NCBI GenBank assembly: GCA_942491975.1 | Contig: CALOCY010000004.1 | Coordinates: 2,976,001-3,040,000 of the forward strand | DNA from: CALOCY01 sp942491975 | GTDB lineage: Bacteria > Bacteroidota > Bacteroidia > Bacteroidales > Prolixibacteraceae | DNA length: 64,000 bases | Direction of reading: 5' to 3' | Shown here: one piece after another, positions 16,685-25,718 of the stretch | Layout of the letters: the number at the start of each line of letters is the position of its first letter | Numbering within the stretch: the first letter of the stretch is position 1 | The notes under the pieces: generated by a model | Databases searched by the model: none | What the model saw: the letters and a program-made list of their open reading frames with translations, nothing else | Told to the model about the DNA's origin: nothing | Position numbers and translations under genes: made by a program

Positions 16685-18625
16685 CTATTTATACGACCGT
16701 TGAACCAATTTCACATTTTCAAATACCAATTTTTCCTTATGGAGTACAGGCTCCTGTCCTTCGCCTTTGTGCTCCCATGAAGATACGTATGTGAAATTTT
16801 CATCATCGCGCTGTGCTTCGCCTTCTTCGGTAACCGATTCTTCCCTGAAGTGCCCGCCACATGACTCATTACGATCCAGGGCATCACGTGCCATCAGTTC
16901 GCCCAGTTCAATAAAATCGGCCACACGACCGGCTTTTTCCAGTTCGGGATTTACATTTTCCATTTCGCCCGGCACATATACATTCTTCCAGAACTCCTCA
17001 CGCAGCTCACGGATCATCTCAATGGCTTTTTTCAACCCTTCTGCATTGCGCGACATTCCTACATGATCCCACATAATATGTCCCAGCTTTTTATGGAAGT
17101 AGTCGACCGGCTGTTTGCCTTTCACATTATAAAGCTTTTCTAACCGGTCGGTTACGCCTTTTTCGGCTTTTTCAAATTCAGGCGCATTGGTGTCAATTTT
17201 GGGTGTCATAATTTCATCAGCCAGGTAATCGCCAATGGTGTAGGGCAGGATAAAGTAGCCATCGGCCAGTCCCTGCATCAGGGCTGAAGCCCCTAAACGG
17301 TTGGCACCATGATCGGAGAAGTTGGCTTCACCTATTGAGTACAATCCGGGAATGGTAGTCATCAGATTGTAATCAACCCAGGTACCTCCCATTGTGTAGT
17401 GAATAGCCGGATAGATCATCATCGGCTCTGTATACGGGTCTGTATCCGTAATTTTTTCGTACATCTGGAAAAGGTTTCCATAGCGCATTTCAATGGTCTC
17501 TTTGCCCAATCGTTTGATGGCATCCCTAAAGTCAAGGTATACAGCCTTACCTGTATTGTTTACCCCAAATCCGGCATCACAACGCTCTTTGGCTGCCCGT
17601 GAAGCTACATCACGCGGGACAAGGTTTCCGTACGACGGATACCTTCTTTCAAGGTAGAAATCGCGGTCTTCATCTGGTATATCGTTAGGGCTAATCTCGC
17701 CTTTTTGTAATTTTTCGGCATCCTCCTTTTTCTTAGGTACCCACACACGCCCGTCGTTACGTAACGACTCCGACATAAGGGTGAGTTTTGATTGTTGATC
17801 GCCATGGACCGGGATACAGGTAGGATGGATCTGTACAAAAGAGGGATTGGCAAACTGTGCCCCTTTTTTGTAGGCCAGCCATGATGCCGATCCGTTGCAT
17901 CCCATAGCATTAGTGGAGAGGAAGAATACATTTCCATAGCCTCCTGATGCAATGACTACTGCATGGGCACCAAACCGCTTGATTTCACCGGTTACCATAT
18001 CACGGACAATAATCCCGCGTGCTTTACCATTGATAATAACCAGGTCAAGCATTTCATGCCGGTTGTACATTTTAACCTGACCTTTGGCAATCTGACGGTT
18101 CATTGATGCATAACAGCCCAACAGCAGTTGTTGACCGGTTTGTCCGCGTGCATAAAACGTACGGCTTACCAGTACCCCGCCAAACGAACGGTTGGCTAAC
18201 GTCCCGCCATATTCACGACCAAACGGTACCCCTTGTGCCACACACTGGTCGATGATGTTGGGCGATACTTCGGACAGACGGTACACATTGGCTTCGCGTG
18301 CACGGTAGTCGCCTCCTTTTACGGTATCGTAAAACAGGCGATATACAGAGTCGTTATCGTTTTGGTAATTTTTTGCTGCATTGATACCGCCCTGTGCAGA
18401 GATGGAGTGTGCACGGCGTGGCGAATCCTGATAGCAAAAGGCATGTACATTGTAGCCCAGTTCGGCCAGCGAAGCTGCTGCCGATCCTCCGGCCAACCCT
18501 GTGCCTACCACAATAATATCAAGTTTTCTTTTGTTGGCCGGACTCACCACTTTGATGGCAGATTTATGCTTAGTCCATTTTTCTGCCAATGGCCCTTCCG
18601 GTATTTTAGCATTGAGGATACTCAT
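16685..18625 (-). CDS. sdhA: Succinate dehydrogenase/fumarate reductase flavoprotein subunit
   Basis: The protein oxidises succinate or reduces fumarate at a covalently bound FAD. A dinucleotide-binding GTGLAGGSAAASLAELG motif (about 41-57) is followed by RAHSISAQGGINAA, in which His73 is the expected FAD attachment residue. The HPTCIPVHGDQQSKLTLMSE segment belongs to the active-site region of the long (B. subtilis/Wolinella-like) forms. The length of 646 is typical. It lies between sdhC (19 bases upstream) and the inserted small gene. Confidence 0.96.
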   Translation of the reverse strand: MSILNAKIPEGPLAEKWTKHKSAIKVVSPANKRKLDIIVVGTGLAGGSAAASLAELGYNVHAFCYQDSPRRAHSISAQGGINAAKNYQNDNDSVYRLFYDTVKGGDYRAREANVYRLSEVSPNIIDQCVAQGVPFGREYGGTLANRSFGGVLVSRTFYARGQTGQQLLLGCYASMNRQIAKGQVKMYNRHEMLDLVIINGKARGIIVRDMVTGEIKRFGAHAVVIASGGYGNVFFLSTNAMGCNGSASWLAYKKGAQFANPSFVQIHPTCIPVHGDQQSKLTLMSESLRNDGRVWVPKKKEDAEKLQKGEISPNDIPDEDRDFYLERRYPSYGNLVPRDVASRAAKERCDAGFGVNNTGKAVYLDFRDAIKRLGKETIEMRYGNLFQMYEKITDTDPYTEPMMIYPAIHYTMGGTWVDYNLMTTIPGLYSIGEANFSDHGANRLGASALMQGLADGYFILPYTIGDYLADEIMTPKIDTNAPEFEKAEKGVTDRLEKLYNVKGKQPVDYFHKKLGHIMWDHVGMSRNAEGLKKAIEMIRELREEFWKNVYVPGEMENVNPELEKAGRVADFIELGELMARDALDRNESCGGHFREESVTEEGEAQRDDENFTYVSSWEHKGEGQEPVLHKEKLVFENVKLVQRSYK

Positions 18626-18644
18626 AGTTGAATCGTTTTGAAGA

Positions 18645-19340
18645 TTAAAACTTAATCATGAAATATAGCGGGATAATGGAATAGCCTACTGCGATAAGCA
18701 CTGCATATATGATTGCAATCACTTCAAGGCGCTTCATCCAGTTTTTATTGTTCCAGCCAATGGTTTGAAATGCCGACCAAAACCCATGTGTGAGGTGAAG
18801 CCCCAGAAATATAGCCCCGGCAATGTAAAAGAGGCAGTATAGCGAACTGCTTTTAAAAAGTGTAGTTACCAGTGCATATGCATTTTCCATTTCAACGTGA
18901 ACCCCTCCATACACAACCTGTACTTCCTGAAGCAACGGATCACCCGTAAACTTCATTTTGAGAAAAAAGTTCATGATGTGTACAACAAGGAACACTGAAA
19001 TTAATCCTCCGAGAATTAACATGTTGCGCGAAGCCCAACTACTGGTGCCTTTTTGATCCCTCTTAGCATACCTTACCGGACGTGCCTTCATGTTTTGAAT
19101 GGTGATAATGAAAGACCAGATAATGTGGATGAGAAAACCCAACGCTAAGAGCGGTTCCATAACTTTTATGACAGGATTAGTGGCCATAAAATGAGCTGCG
19201 ATGTTAAACAGGTCGCCACTGTCGTCAATAATCAACATCAGATTGAGCACCAGGTGTACTGCAATGAATATCAACAGGAACAATCCCGTGATACTCATCA
19301 CAAATTTTTTACCGATTGATGCAGTTAAAAAATTTTGCAT
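18645..19340 (-). CDS. sdhC: Succinate dehydrogenase/fumarate reductase cytochrome b558 subunit
   Basis: This is the single membrane anchor of a B. subtilis/Wolinella-type complex that exchanges electrons with menaquinone. Five hydrophobic segments can be drawn, and His29, His72, His121 and His182 match the four axial ligands of the two b hemes in that family. The length of 231 is normal. It is the first gene of the C-A-B operon. No clear TAnnTTTG box was found upstream on the minus strand. Confidence 0.93.
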   Translation of the reverse strand: MQNFLTASIGKKFVMSITGLFLLIFIAVHLVLNLMLIIDDSGDLFNIAAHFMATNPVIKVMEPLLALGFLIHIIWSFIITIQNMKARPVRYAKRDQKGTSSWASRNMLILGGLISVFLVVHIMNFFLKMKFTGDPLLQEVQVVYGGVHVEMENAYALVTTLFKSSSLYCLFYIAGAIFLGLHLTHGFWSAFQTIGWNNKNWMKRLEVIAIIYAVLIAVGYSIIPLYFMIKF

Positions 19341-19593
19341 AAGGTTATTGGTTTTATTTTTTTGTGAATCATTTTTCAGTTTAATGATTATAAAATACGG
19401 AAAAATGTAGAAACCGTGAATATTTTATGTAAAAAATCGCTTTAATTTATATTTTTTCTAAACCTGGTTGGCACCATCTTTAAGTCGCATCAGTTTAAGC
19501 ACCATGTGATTTTGAGATAGTCAATACCATCACGAGAAGCAAAGATCCCTGAACATTGCATTGTTGCCGGGAGGAGCAATACTCTTATTGTGT
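19341..19593. other. Intergenic space between divergent genes
   Basis: This AT-rich space must hold the promoter of the minus-strand sdh operon. Only a weak inverted repeat, AATCATT/AATGATT near 19367-19389, can be pointed to. No ORF or RNA gene is evident. Confidence 0.4.
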
Positions 19594-19627
19594 TTTGTGT
19601 GATTTCGGGATTAATTTATTAGTTTTG
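19594..19627 (+). promoter_or_regulatory. Candidate promoter of the Ntn hydrolase gene
   Basis: TTTG (19594-19597) and TAGTTTTG (19620-19627) match the Bacteroidota -33/-7 consensus, with a spacer of 22 bases, slightly longer than the usual 19-21. The -7 box is 34 bases from the start codon. Confidence 0.5.
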
Positions 19628-19661
19628 GCAGGTTTTTATATGGTTACTTAAATTTCAGGAG

Positions 19662-20480
19662 ATGAAAAAGAAAACGGCACTACTGGTAGTTAGTATTTTA
19701 TTTTCAATGATTTATAATCAGCTTCTGGCATGCTCAGGAGTATATATAGCTAATGATACGATTAAACTTTTTGGTTTCAACGAGGATTATTTTGACTACA
19801 ATACAACCTATCTTACAATGCCCGGAGGTGAGGGAAGATATGGGGTAATTGGTTTTGGGCATTCAAACAGTGTACAGGCCATCATCAATGAAAAAGGCCT
19901 TTGCTATGATGGTTATGGTGCACCCGAAAAGAAGATTACTTATAATAATGATAAGCCTGTAAATAATGGGAGCTTCATCTTTCAGGCAATGACAACTTGC
20001 GAAACAATAGCTGAGATAAAAGAACTTTATGATAAGTATTACCATCCATGGCTAAGTACCGGGCAATCTTTCTTTACCGACCGCTTTGGAAACTCAGCCA
20101 TTTTTGAAGGGGATACGGTTATCTATAAAACAAAGGATTATCAGATCTGTACCAACTTTTACCAATCTGACCCTGAAAGTGGTATCGAATATAATTTTTA
20201 TCCTTGCCGGAGGTATGACCTTTTAAAGAAAGAGTTGGAGAATGCATCAACCTATTCAGTAGATTTTGTCCGCGGATTACTTGAAAAAGTACACGTGGAA
20301 AATCAGGAGTCCCCCCATGGCCCCATCTCATCGGTTTATTCATTAATTATTGATCAGAATGCCCGAAAAATATATGTTTATAACCTGCACGACTTTGAAA
20401 ATGTCAGGGTTCTTGATATTGATGAAGAGTTGAAAAAAAGCGCACAACGGATGAGTTTGGACGATCTTTTTAAAGATTAA
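19662..20480 (+). CDS. Secreted Ntn hydrolase, choloylglycine hydrolase/penicillin acylase-like
   Basis: The 272-residue protein has a short signal peptide followed directly by Cys24 in LLACSGVYI. In secreted members of the linear-amide C-N hydrolase family, cleavage exposes an N-terminal Cys nucleophile, and the downstream FGFNEDY segment corresponds to the GRNxDW region near the active site. The Arg of that motif appears to be Phe here. LLAC is also a good lipobox, so the Cys could be lipidated instead, which would block it as nucleophile. The substrate cannot be read; amide bonds of bile salts, penicillins or N-acyl amino acids are known for relatives. Confidence 0.65.
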   Translation: MKKKTALLVVSILFSMIYNQLLACSGVYIANDTIKLFGFNEDYFDYNTTYLTMPGGEGRYGVIGFGHSNSVQAIINEKGLCYDGYGAPEKKITYNNDKPVNNGSFIFQAMTTCETIAEIKELYDKYYHPWLSTGQSFFTDRFGNSAIFEGDTVIYKTKDYQICTNFYQSDPESGIEYNFYPCRRYDLLKKELENASTYSVDFVRGLLEKVHVENQESPHGPISSVYSLIIDQNARKIYVYNLHDFENVRVLDIDEELKKSAQRMSLDDLFKD

Positions 20481-20532
20481 ACAGAAAAGTGAGTCAGGTA
20501 AAAATGCAATAACCACTTGTTGATAATAAAAA

Positions 20533-21855
20533 ATGAACAGGAAACCAATACTTCTTGCGCTTATTATATCCTTCCCTATTTTCGCAAGTGCTCAACACCG
20601 GAAAATCACAGATCTTCCCAGAAGCGAATGGCCTGAAATTACATTGATAAACAGCATTGAGTTTATTGATGGAACTTTTGCCATATCGTATCCGGGCTGT
20701 TCATTTCTGTTGGATACCGGAGATGAAATATTGGCTGTCACCTGTAAACATGCATTGTGGACAGGTAAAAACGATAAGATAACAGCAATTAGTTTAGCCG
20801 GACAAGTGAAAAACTGGCGCATGCACCTGAAACATGATACTACACGCTATCTTATTGTCGATAAGTTGCTTAATGAGGACAAAGCAGAAAAAATAAGCGA
20901 GTGGAATACGGAAAAGGACTACCTGGTTTTTACCGTGAAAGAGAACCACAGCGAGGTGAAACCGTTAAAGATGAATCCTGAGGCATTGAAAAAAGGGGCT
21001 AAACTGTTTAAAGTAGGCTGGGCATTTAAAGACCGGGAAGGCCCTCAACAAATTTATACGGCGAATTTTTATAAGTACCTGGGTAATGCAATGTTGGTAC
21101 AGGATTCTGTGCGCGTGAACCAAGCGGGCACAAGCGGTTCGCCGGTCATAAATGAAAACGGGGAATTAACAGGGATTGTCTCATCATGGAAATATGACCC
21201 CGCTTCAGGCAGTTGGTACAATGCCCCCTGTTCGACAGATTATTTGTGGGAGGTGCTGTATAACCGCTGGTGTTCCAAAAACAATCAAAAGAAAGCAATT
21301 GAGAGTTTCAACCGGTTTGTAATCCATTACGAAAAACAGAATGGTTGCACACCTGAGATAGCCGATAATGTATTGATCAATCTCTTTTTTCAGGATTGGC
21401 TTGCCCTGAAAAACAGATCATACGGAACAATTGATGATTTTAATGAATGGAATGGAGAAGTTAAGCGGTTACATAACAGAACCATTATTTTGCCCGAAGA
21501 AACACAAAACCGGTTGGTATTTAATGCATGGAAAAACGACTATCTGAAAGCCAATGCGGGTTTTGATAAACTTGATCAGATGGTTGCTGAAAAACAGATG
21601 TTCCTCGAAATGCCCATGGTGTGTAAGTTCGGTATTGAATTATCGAATAAGGGGATGCATCAAAAGGCACTGGAAATAATGAATTATGCCGCTTTAAAAT
21701 TTCCGCAAAGCGGACAAGTATTTCACTATATGGGTGATGTATACCTTGATATGGGCAACCATCAACTTGCCAAGGAGAACTATGAAAAATGCCTGAAATA
21801 TTATCCGGGCTATCCCTTTGCTGTTGATAAATTAAAGCTTTTGGGCAGTAAATAG
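20533..21855 (+). CDS. Secreted trypsin-like serine protease with C-terminal TPR repeats
   Basis: After a signal peptide (residues 1-20, ending ASAQ) there is a chymotrypsin-fold protease domain with His73 (TCKHAL), Asp129 (KDYLVF) and Ser201 (GTSGSPV) in the right order and spacing. From about residue 340 the sequence turns helical, and two TPR-like units (KALEIMNYAALKFPQSGQVF, and DVYLDMGNHQLAKENYEKC) close the protein. This suggests a periplasmic or surface protease that recognises partners through the TPR part. It follows the Ntn hydrolase gene by 52 bases and may share its transcript. The substrate is unknown. Confidence 0.8.
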   Translation: MNRKPILLALIISFPIFASAQHRKITDLPRSEWPEITLINSIEFIDGTFAISYPGCSFLLDTGDEILAVTCKHALWTGKNDKITAISLAGQVKNWRMHLKHDTTRYLIVDKLLNEDKAEKISEWNTEKDYLVFTVKENHSEVKPLKMNPEALKKGAKLFKVGWAFKDREGPQQIYTANFYKYLGNAMLVQDSVRVNQAGTSGSPVINENGELTGIVSSWKYDPASGSWYNAPCSTDYLWEVLYNRWCSKNNQKKAIESFNRFVIHYEKQNGCTPEIADNVLINLFFQDWLALKNRSYGTIDDFNEWNGEVKRLHNRTIILPEETQNRLVFNAWKNDYLKANAGFDKLDQMVAEKQMFLEMPMVCKFGIELSNKGMHQKALEIMNYAALKFPQSGQVFHYMGDVYLDMGNHQLAKENYEKCLKYYPGYPFAVDKLKLLGSK

Positions 21856-22146
21856 CGGTTTGCCAGGAATCGTATCGATGGTTGATTTACGATAAACCCT
21901 GTTGTGTAAATAAAACTTTCTTGTACAAAATCAACCTTTTTTATCCTGTTTTCCTAAAAAGGGAAGATTGATTTTTAGTGTTATCTTCCAAAACTGCCTT
22001 TAATCTCTGTGGGTTAAATTCATGGTTCCTTGGGGCGAAAAGAATATAAATAATCCGTCATGATATCCGCTGTTTGTGGCGGAGAGATTCATTAAAAGCA
22101 CAGGAAAATGAGACCTTGTATCAGGTTTTTTCTTTCAAAAATATAT
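21856..22146. other. Long gap before the V-ATPase promoter
   Basis: There is no gene here. A small TCCGC/GCGGA hairpin lies at 22066-22083 without a T-run, and CCTTTTTTATCC occurs near 21937-21948. A clear terminator for the upstream protease gene was not found. Confidence 0.4.
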
Positions 22147-22154
22147 TATATTTG
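22147..22154 (+). promoter_or_regulatory. Candidate -7 box of the V-ATPase operon
   Basis: TATATTTG matches TAnnTTTG exactly. A -33 TTTG at the standard distance is not evident. Transcription would start near 22161, giving a leader of about 240 bases. Confidence 0.55.
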
Positions 22155-22158
22155 ACCG

Positions 22159-22402
22159 CTGTTACAAGCTTTAAAAAAAGCATTCAAAATAAAATGTAAC
22201 AAGCTTAAAAACAGGGTTTTTGAATGATAGGGTTTGATTCAAAAAGAACAATCAGGCATAAAATCTCAAACCCTGTTACATGAGTAGAAGAAGAAAAGTT
22301 GTTTTATAACATAAGTGTATCGTTTATTGAAAATATTTTTTGAGACTAACAATTGAAAATTTATTCATAATCAATAGCTAAAAAATCAACAAACAGATAA
22401 CC
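22159..22402 (+). promoter_or_regulatory. Long self-complementary leader of the V-ATPase operon
   Basis: The leader has TGTAAC (about 22194) and CAGGGTTT (about 22213), which together match the complement of AAACCCTGTTACA further downstream (about 22268-22280). CATTCAAAA pairs with TTTTTGAATG, and TTACAAGCTT occurs twice. Several mutually exclusive pairings are therefore possible, as in attenuators or riboswitches. I do not recognise a named RNA family. The gap between this structure and the start codon is AT-rich. Confidence 0.45.
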
Positions 22403-23011
22403 ATGACAACAAAAATTCTTGAGCTAACGGAGAAGATATACAACGAAGGGGTTGAGAAAGCGAAAAAAGAGGCGGAGCTGATCATTGCCGATGCCAAAAA
22501 GGAAGCCGAAAATATTATTGGTGCTGCCAAAGAGAACGAAAAGGCGATTGTTGGGCAGGCCGAAAAGAAAGCTGCCGAGGTAAAGAAAAATACCGATGCC
22601 GAATTGCGGTTGGCCGCACAACAGTTTGTGAGCAACCTCAAACAACAAATTACCAAACTGATTACTACAGCACAGGTTGAGTCGCCGGTAAAAGAGGCAT
22701 TTAAAGATGAAAAATTTGTGCAGGAGATGCTCCTCACGCTGATTAAAAACTGGAACCCGCAAAAGCCGGAAGAGCTGAACATCAATTTGCTGTTGCCGGA
22801 AGCTTCAAAAAAATCGTTTGTTGAATTTTTCGAAGGCAAAGCAAAAGAACATCTTAACGCAGGGGTTGAGATCACCTTTGACCAACGCCTCAAAAACGGA
22901 TTTAAAATCGGGCCGAAAGATGGCAGTTACATCATCAGTTTTACCGATAAAGATTTTGAAAACTACTTCAAAAATTACCTCAAAGAGCGGACCCGGACAA
23001 TGATTTTTTAA
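22403..23011 (+). CDS. atpE: V-type ATPase subunit E
   Basis: The 202-residue protein has a long N-terminal helix rich in Ala, Lys and Glu (about residues 10-75), which would form the peripheral stalk coiled coil, and a compact C-terminal domain that sits on the catalytic head. That is the standard layout of V/A-type subunit E. It opens the operon E-DUF2764-A-B-D-I-K. A partner subunit G/H for the stalk is not encoded in this operon. Confidence 0.88.
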   Translation: MTTKILELTEKIYNEGVEKAKKEAELIIADAKKEAENIIGAAKENEKAIVGQAEKKAAEVKKNTDAELRLAAQQFVSNLKQQITKLITTAQVESPVKEAFKDEKFVQEMLLTLIKNWNPQKPEELNINLLLPEASKKSFVEFFEGKAKEHLNAGVEITFDQRLKNGFKIGPKDGSYIISFTDKDFENYFKNYLKERTRTMIF

Positions 23012-23066
23012 TTCCACGCTTGTTGCTTGTATTTTAATAGGCAGGAATCATTAAAAAACAGAAAAG

Positions 23067-23909
23067 ATGTTTAAAAAACACTATCATTGTTTGATTGCAG
23101 GGCTTCCCGATATCGTCGTTGACGGAAATAAGCCGGGTGCTACAGGACAGGAGTTTAAACAAGAGTTGGCCGAAGTATTATCGCCATCGGATTATAAGCT
23201 GGCAGAAGTGCTGTACCAACAGTTTGACAATAAAAACCTCTTAAACCTGCTGTTGAAACAGGAAAACCCATTCAATCCGCTGGGAAATTATTCGGAAGGA
23301 TACCTTGAAAAACAGGTGAAAGACCCCACTGATATTGCCGGGTACATGAAGCAGTTTATTGCCGGGTTTAAGGCAGAAACTTCCGGTGAACCGGGGTTAA
23401 GCAGTGAAAATGAACTGCAAAGCCTCTTTTATACACATGCGTTGCAGCTGAAAAATGATTTTTTGCAACAGTGGTTCAGGTTCGATCGCGACATGAAAAA
23501 CATCCTGACTGCTGTGAATTGTCGTAAATACAATTACGACCTTGAAAAACAGCTGATTCCTGTACAGGGTGATAATTTAGTGTACAATATCCTGCTCAAA
23601 AACAGTCCAAAACCGGAACTGTTGGTGGAAGAGGTACCCTATGCAGCTGAAATATTGAAAATTGCCGAATCGGAAACAGACCTGTCGTCGAAAGAGAAAG
23701 CGTTGGATCAGGTAAAATGGATGTTCCTGGACGAAACTACGATTTTCAACTACTTCACCATTGAAGTTATACTCAGCTTCATTATTAAACTGGATATTGT
23801 TGACCGTTGGATGAAACTGGATGAAGAGACAGGAAAAGCACTCTTTGCCCAACTATTAAATGATATAAAAACAAGTTATACATTCCCTGAGGAATTTAGC
23901 GTAAAATAA
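23067..23909 (+). CDS. DUF2764 family protein of the V-ATPase operon
   Basis: The 280-residue protein starts with HYHCLIAGLPDIVVD, typical of DUF2764, and contains the NPFNPLGNYSEG segment near residues 69-80. It is soluble and helical. Genes of this family sit between subunits E and A in V-ATPase operons of Bacteroidota and Chlamydiae that lack a recognisable subunit C. The position and helical character suggest that it takes the place of subunit C, linking rotor to central stalk; this is inference. It lies 5 bases upstream of subunit A. Confidence 0.8.
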   Translation: MFKKHYHCLIAGLPDIVVDGNKPGATGQEFKQELAEVLSPSDYKLAEVLYQQFDNKNLLNLLLKQENPFNPLGNYSEGYLEKQVKDPTDIAGYMKQFIAGFKAETSGEPGLSSENELQSLFYTHALQLKNDFLQQWFRFDRDMKNILTAVNCRKYNYDLEKQLIPVQGDNLVYNILLKNSPKPELLVEEVPYAAEILKIAESETDLSSKEKALDQVKWMFLDETTIFNYFTIEVILSFIIKLDIVDRWMKLDEETGKALFAQLLNDIKTSYTFPEEFSVK

Positions 23910-23914
23910 AACAT

Positions 23915-25684
23915 ATGAGTACAAAAGGTAAAGTCGCAGGTATTATTGCCAACCTTGTAATTGTAAAGGTAGATGGGCCGGTTTCACAAAACGAGATCTG
24001 CTACATTAAAATGAAGGATGTAAAATTAATGGCCGAGGTTATCCGAATAGGAGGGGAGAACGCCTATGTGCAGGTCTTCGAAAGTACACGGGGGCTGAAA
24101 ACGGGTACAGAGGTAGAATTTACCGGCCATATGTTGGAAGCTACGCTCGGCCCGGGCATTCTGTCGAAAAACTTTGACGGCCTGCAACACGACCTGGATA
24201 AAATGGACGGCGTCTTCCTGAAAAAAGGAGACTACACACCGGCACTCGAAGATGATAAACTGTGGGAATTTGCCCCGCTGGCTAAAGAGGGCGATGTGGT
24301 GGAAGCCGGCTCATGGTTAGGCGAGGTAAAAGAGAACTGGATAGGGCATAAAATTATGGTGCCGTTTAAATTTCAGGGTACATTTACGGTGAAAAGCGTA
24401 GTTGAAAAGGGAGAATACAAAATCAACGACACTATTGCCGTGTTGCTCGACGCTGAAAACAACGAGGTGAACGTGTCCATGGTGCAAAAATGGCCGGTGA
24501 AATTGGCCATAAAAGCCTATAAAGAAAAACCACGTCCCTTTCGCCTCATGGAAACGGGTATCCGTGTGATTGATAGTTTAACCCCCATAGTAGAAGGAGG
24601 TACCGGATTTATTCCCGGTCCTTTTGGAACCGGTAAAACGGTACTGCAACACTCACTCTCAAAACATGCCGAGGCAGATATGATTGTGGTAGCTGCATGT
24701 GGAGAGCGAGCCAATGAGGTGGTGGAGATTTTTGCTGAATTCCCTGAACTGGACGATCCGCGGACAGGCCGCAAACTGATGGAACGGACCACTATTATTG
24801 CCAACACATCGAACATGCCGGTGGCGGCACGTGAAGCTTCGGTATATACAGCCATGACTATTGCCGAATATTATCGTTCTATGGGATTGAAAATTTTATT
24901 GTTGGCTGACTCCACTTCACGTTGGGCGCAGGCCTTGCGTGAAATGTCGAACCGGATGGAAGAGCTGCCGGGGCCTGATGCATTCCCCATGGACCTGCCG
25001 GCGATTATCTCCAATTTCTACGCCCGCTCAGGCTTTGTGTATTTGAATAATGGAGAAACAGGATCGGTAACTTTTATCGGGACTGTATCACCTGCCGGTG
25101 GTAACCTGAAAGAGCCGGTAACCGAATCAACCAAAAAAGCAGCACGTTGTTTTTATGCATTGTCGCAAGACCGTGCCGATAGTAAACGCTATCCGGCTAT
25201 TAATGCGGTAGACAGCTACTCTAAATACATTGAGTATCCCGAATTTCAGGACTATGCAAAAGAACACATCTCAGCCGATTGGGTAGATAATATTCTGATG
25301 GCCAAAAATATTTTGATCAGGGGGCGTGAGGCGTATGAGCAGATCAATATTCTGGGTGATGACGGGGTGCCTATCGACTATCACCAAATTTTCTGGAAAT
25401 CGGAAGTTATTGACTTTGTTGTCCTTCAACAAGATGCATTTGATAAAATAGATGCCACAACAACCATTGAGCGGCAACAATACATGATGAAGGAAGTGCT
25501 TAATGTGTATAAAACTGATTTTGAGTTTGATACATTTGAAGAAATAAATCCTTACTTTAAGCGTATCATCAATATTTTCAAGCAAATGAATTATGCTGAA
25601 TTTATGTCGGACAAATTCAAAAAGGCCGAGAATGAATTACAGGAGATTATTAAAGAACGTACAACCGGGGCAAATTTGAACTAA
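23915..25684 (+). CDS. atpA: V-type ATPase catalytic subunit A
   Basis: This 589-residue subunit hydrolyses or makes ATP. The P-loop GPFGTGKT has its Lys at residue 241, and the GERANEVVEIFAEFPEL segment carries the catalytic Glu. The bulge region typical of V/A-type A subunits (about residues 115-200) is present, as is LADSTSRWAQALREMS. The length matches the family. It is followed by subunit B after 34 bases. Confidence 0.97.
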   Translation: MSTKGKVAGIIANLVIVKVDGPVSQNEICYIKMKDVKLMAEVIRIGGENAYVQVFESTRGLKTGTEVEFTGHMLEATLGPGILSKNFDGLQHDLDKMDGVFLKKGDYTPALEDDKLWEFAPLAKEGDVVEAGSWLGEVKENWIGHKIMVPFKFQGTFTVKSVVEKGEYKINDTIAVLLDAENNEVNVSMVQKWPVKLAIKAYKEKPRPFRLMETGIRVIDSLTPIVEGGTGFIPGPFGTGKTVLQHSLSKHAEADMIVVAACGERANEVVEIFAEFPELDDPRTGRKLMERTTIIANTSNMPVAAREASVYTAMTIAEYYRSMGLKILLLADSTSRWAQALREMSNRMEELPGPDAFPMDLPAIISNFYARSGFVYLNNGETGSVTFIGTVSPAGGNLKEPVTESTKKAARCFYALSQDRADSKRYPAINAVDSYSKYIEYPEFQDYAKEHISADWVDNILMAKNILIRGREAYEQINILGDDGVPIDYHQIFWKSEVIDFVVLQQDAFDKIDATTTIERQQYMMKEVLNVYKTDFEFDTFEEINPYFKRIINIFKQMNYAEFMSDKFKKAENELQEIIKERTTGANLN

Positions 25685-25718
25685 GTCCACATCATTATAA
25701 AAATTAAAGAACAAAAAG

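Noticed and set aside
22159..22402. A named riboswitch in the V-ATPase leader
   Set aside because: Pairings are clear but no conserved core of a known class was recognised, so only a structured leader is claimed.
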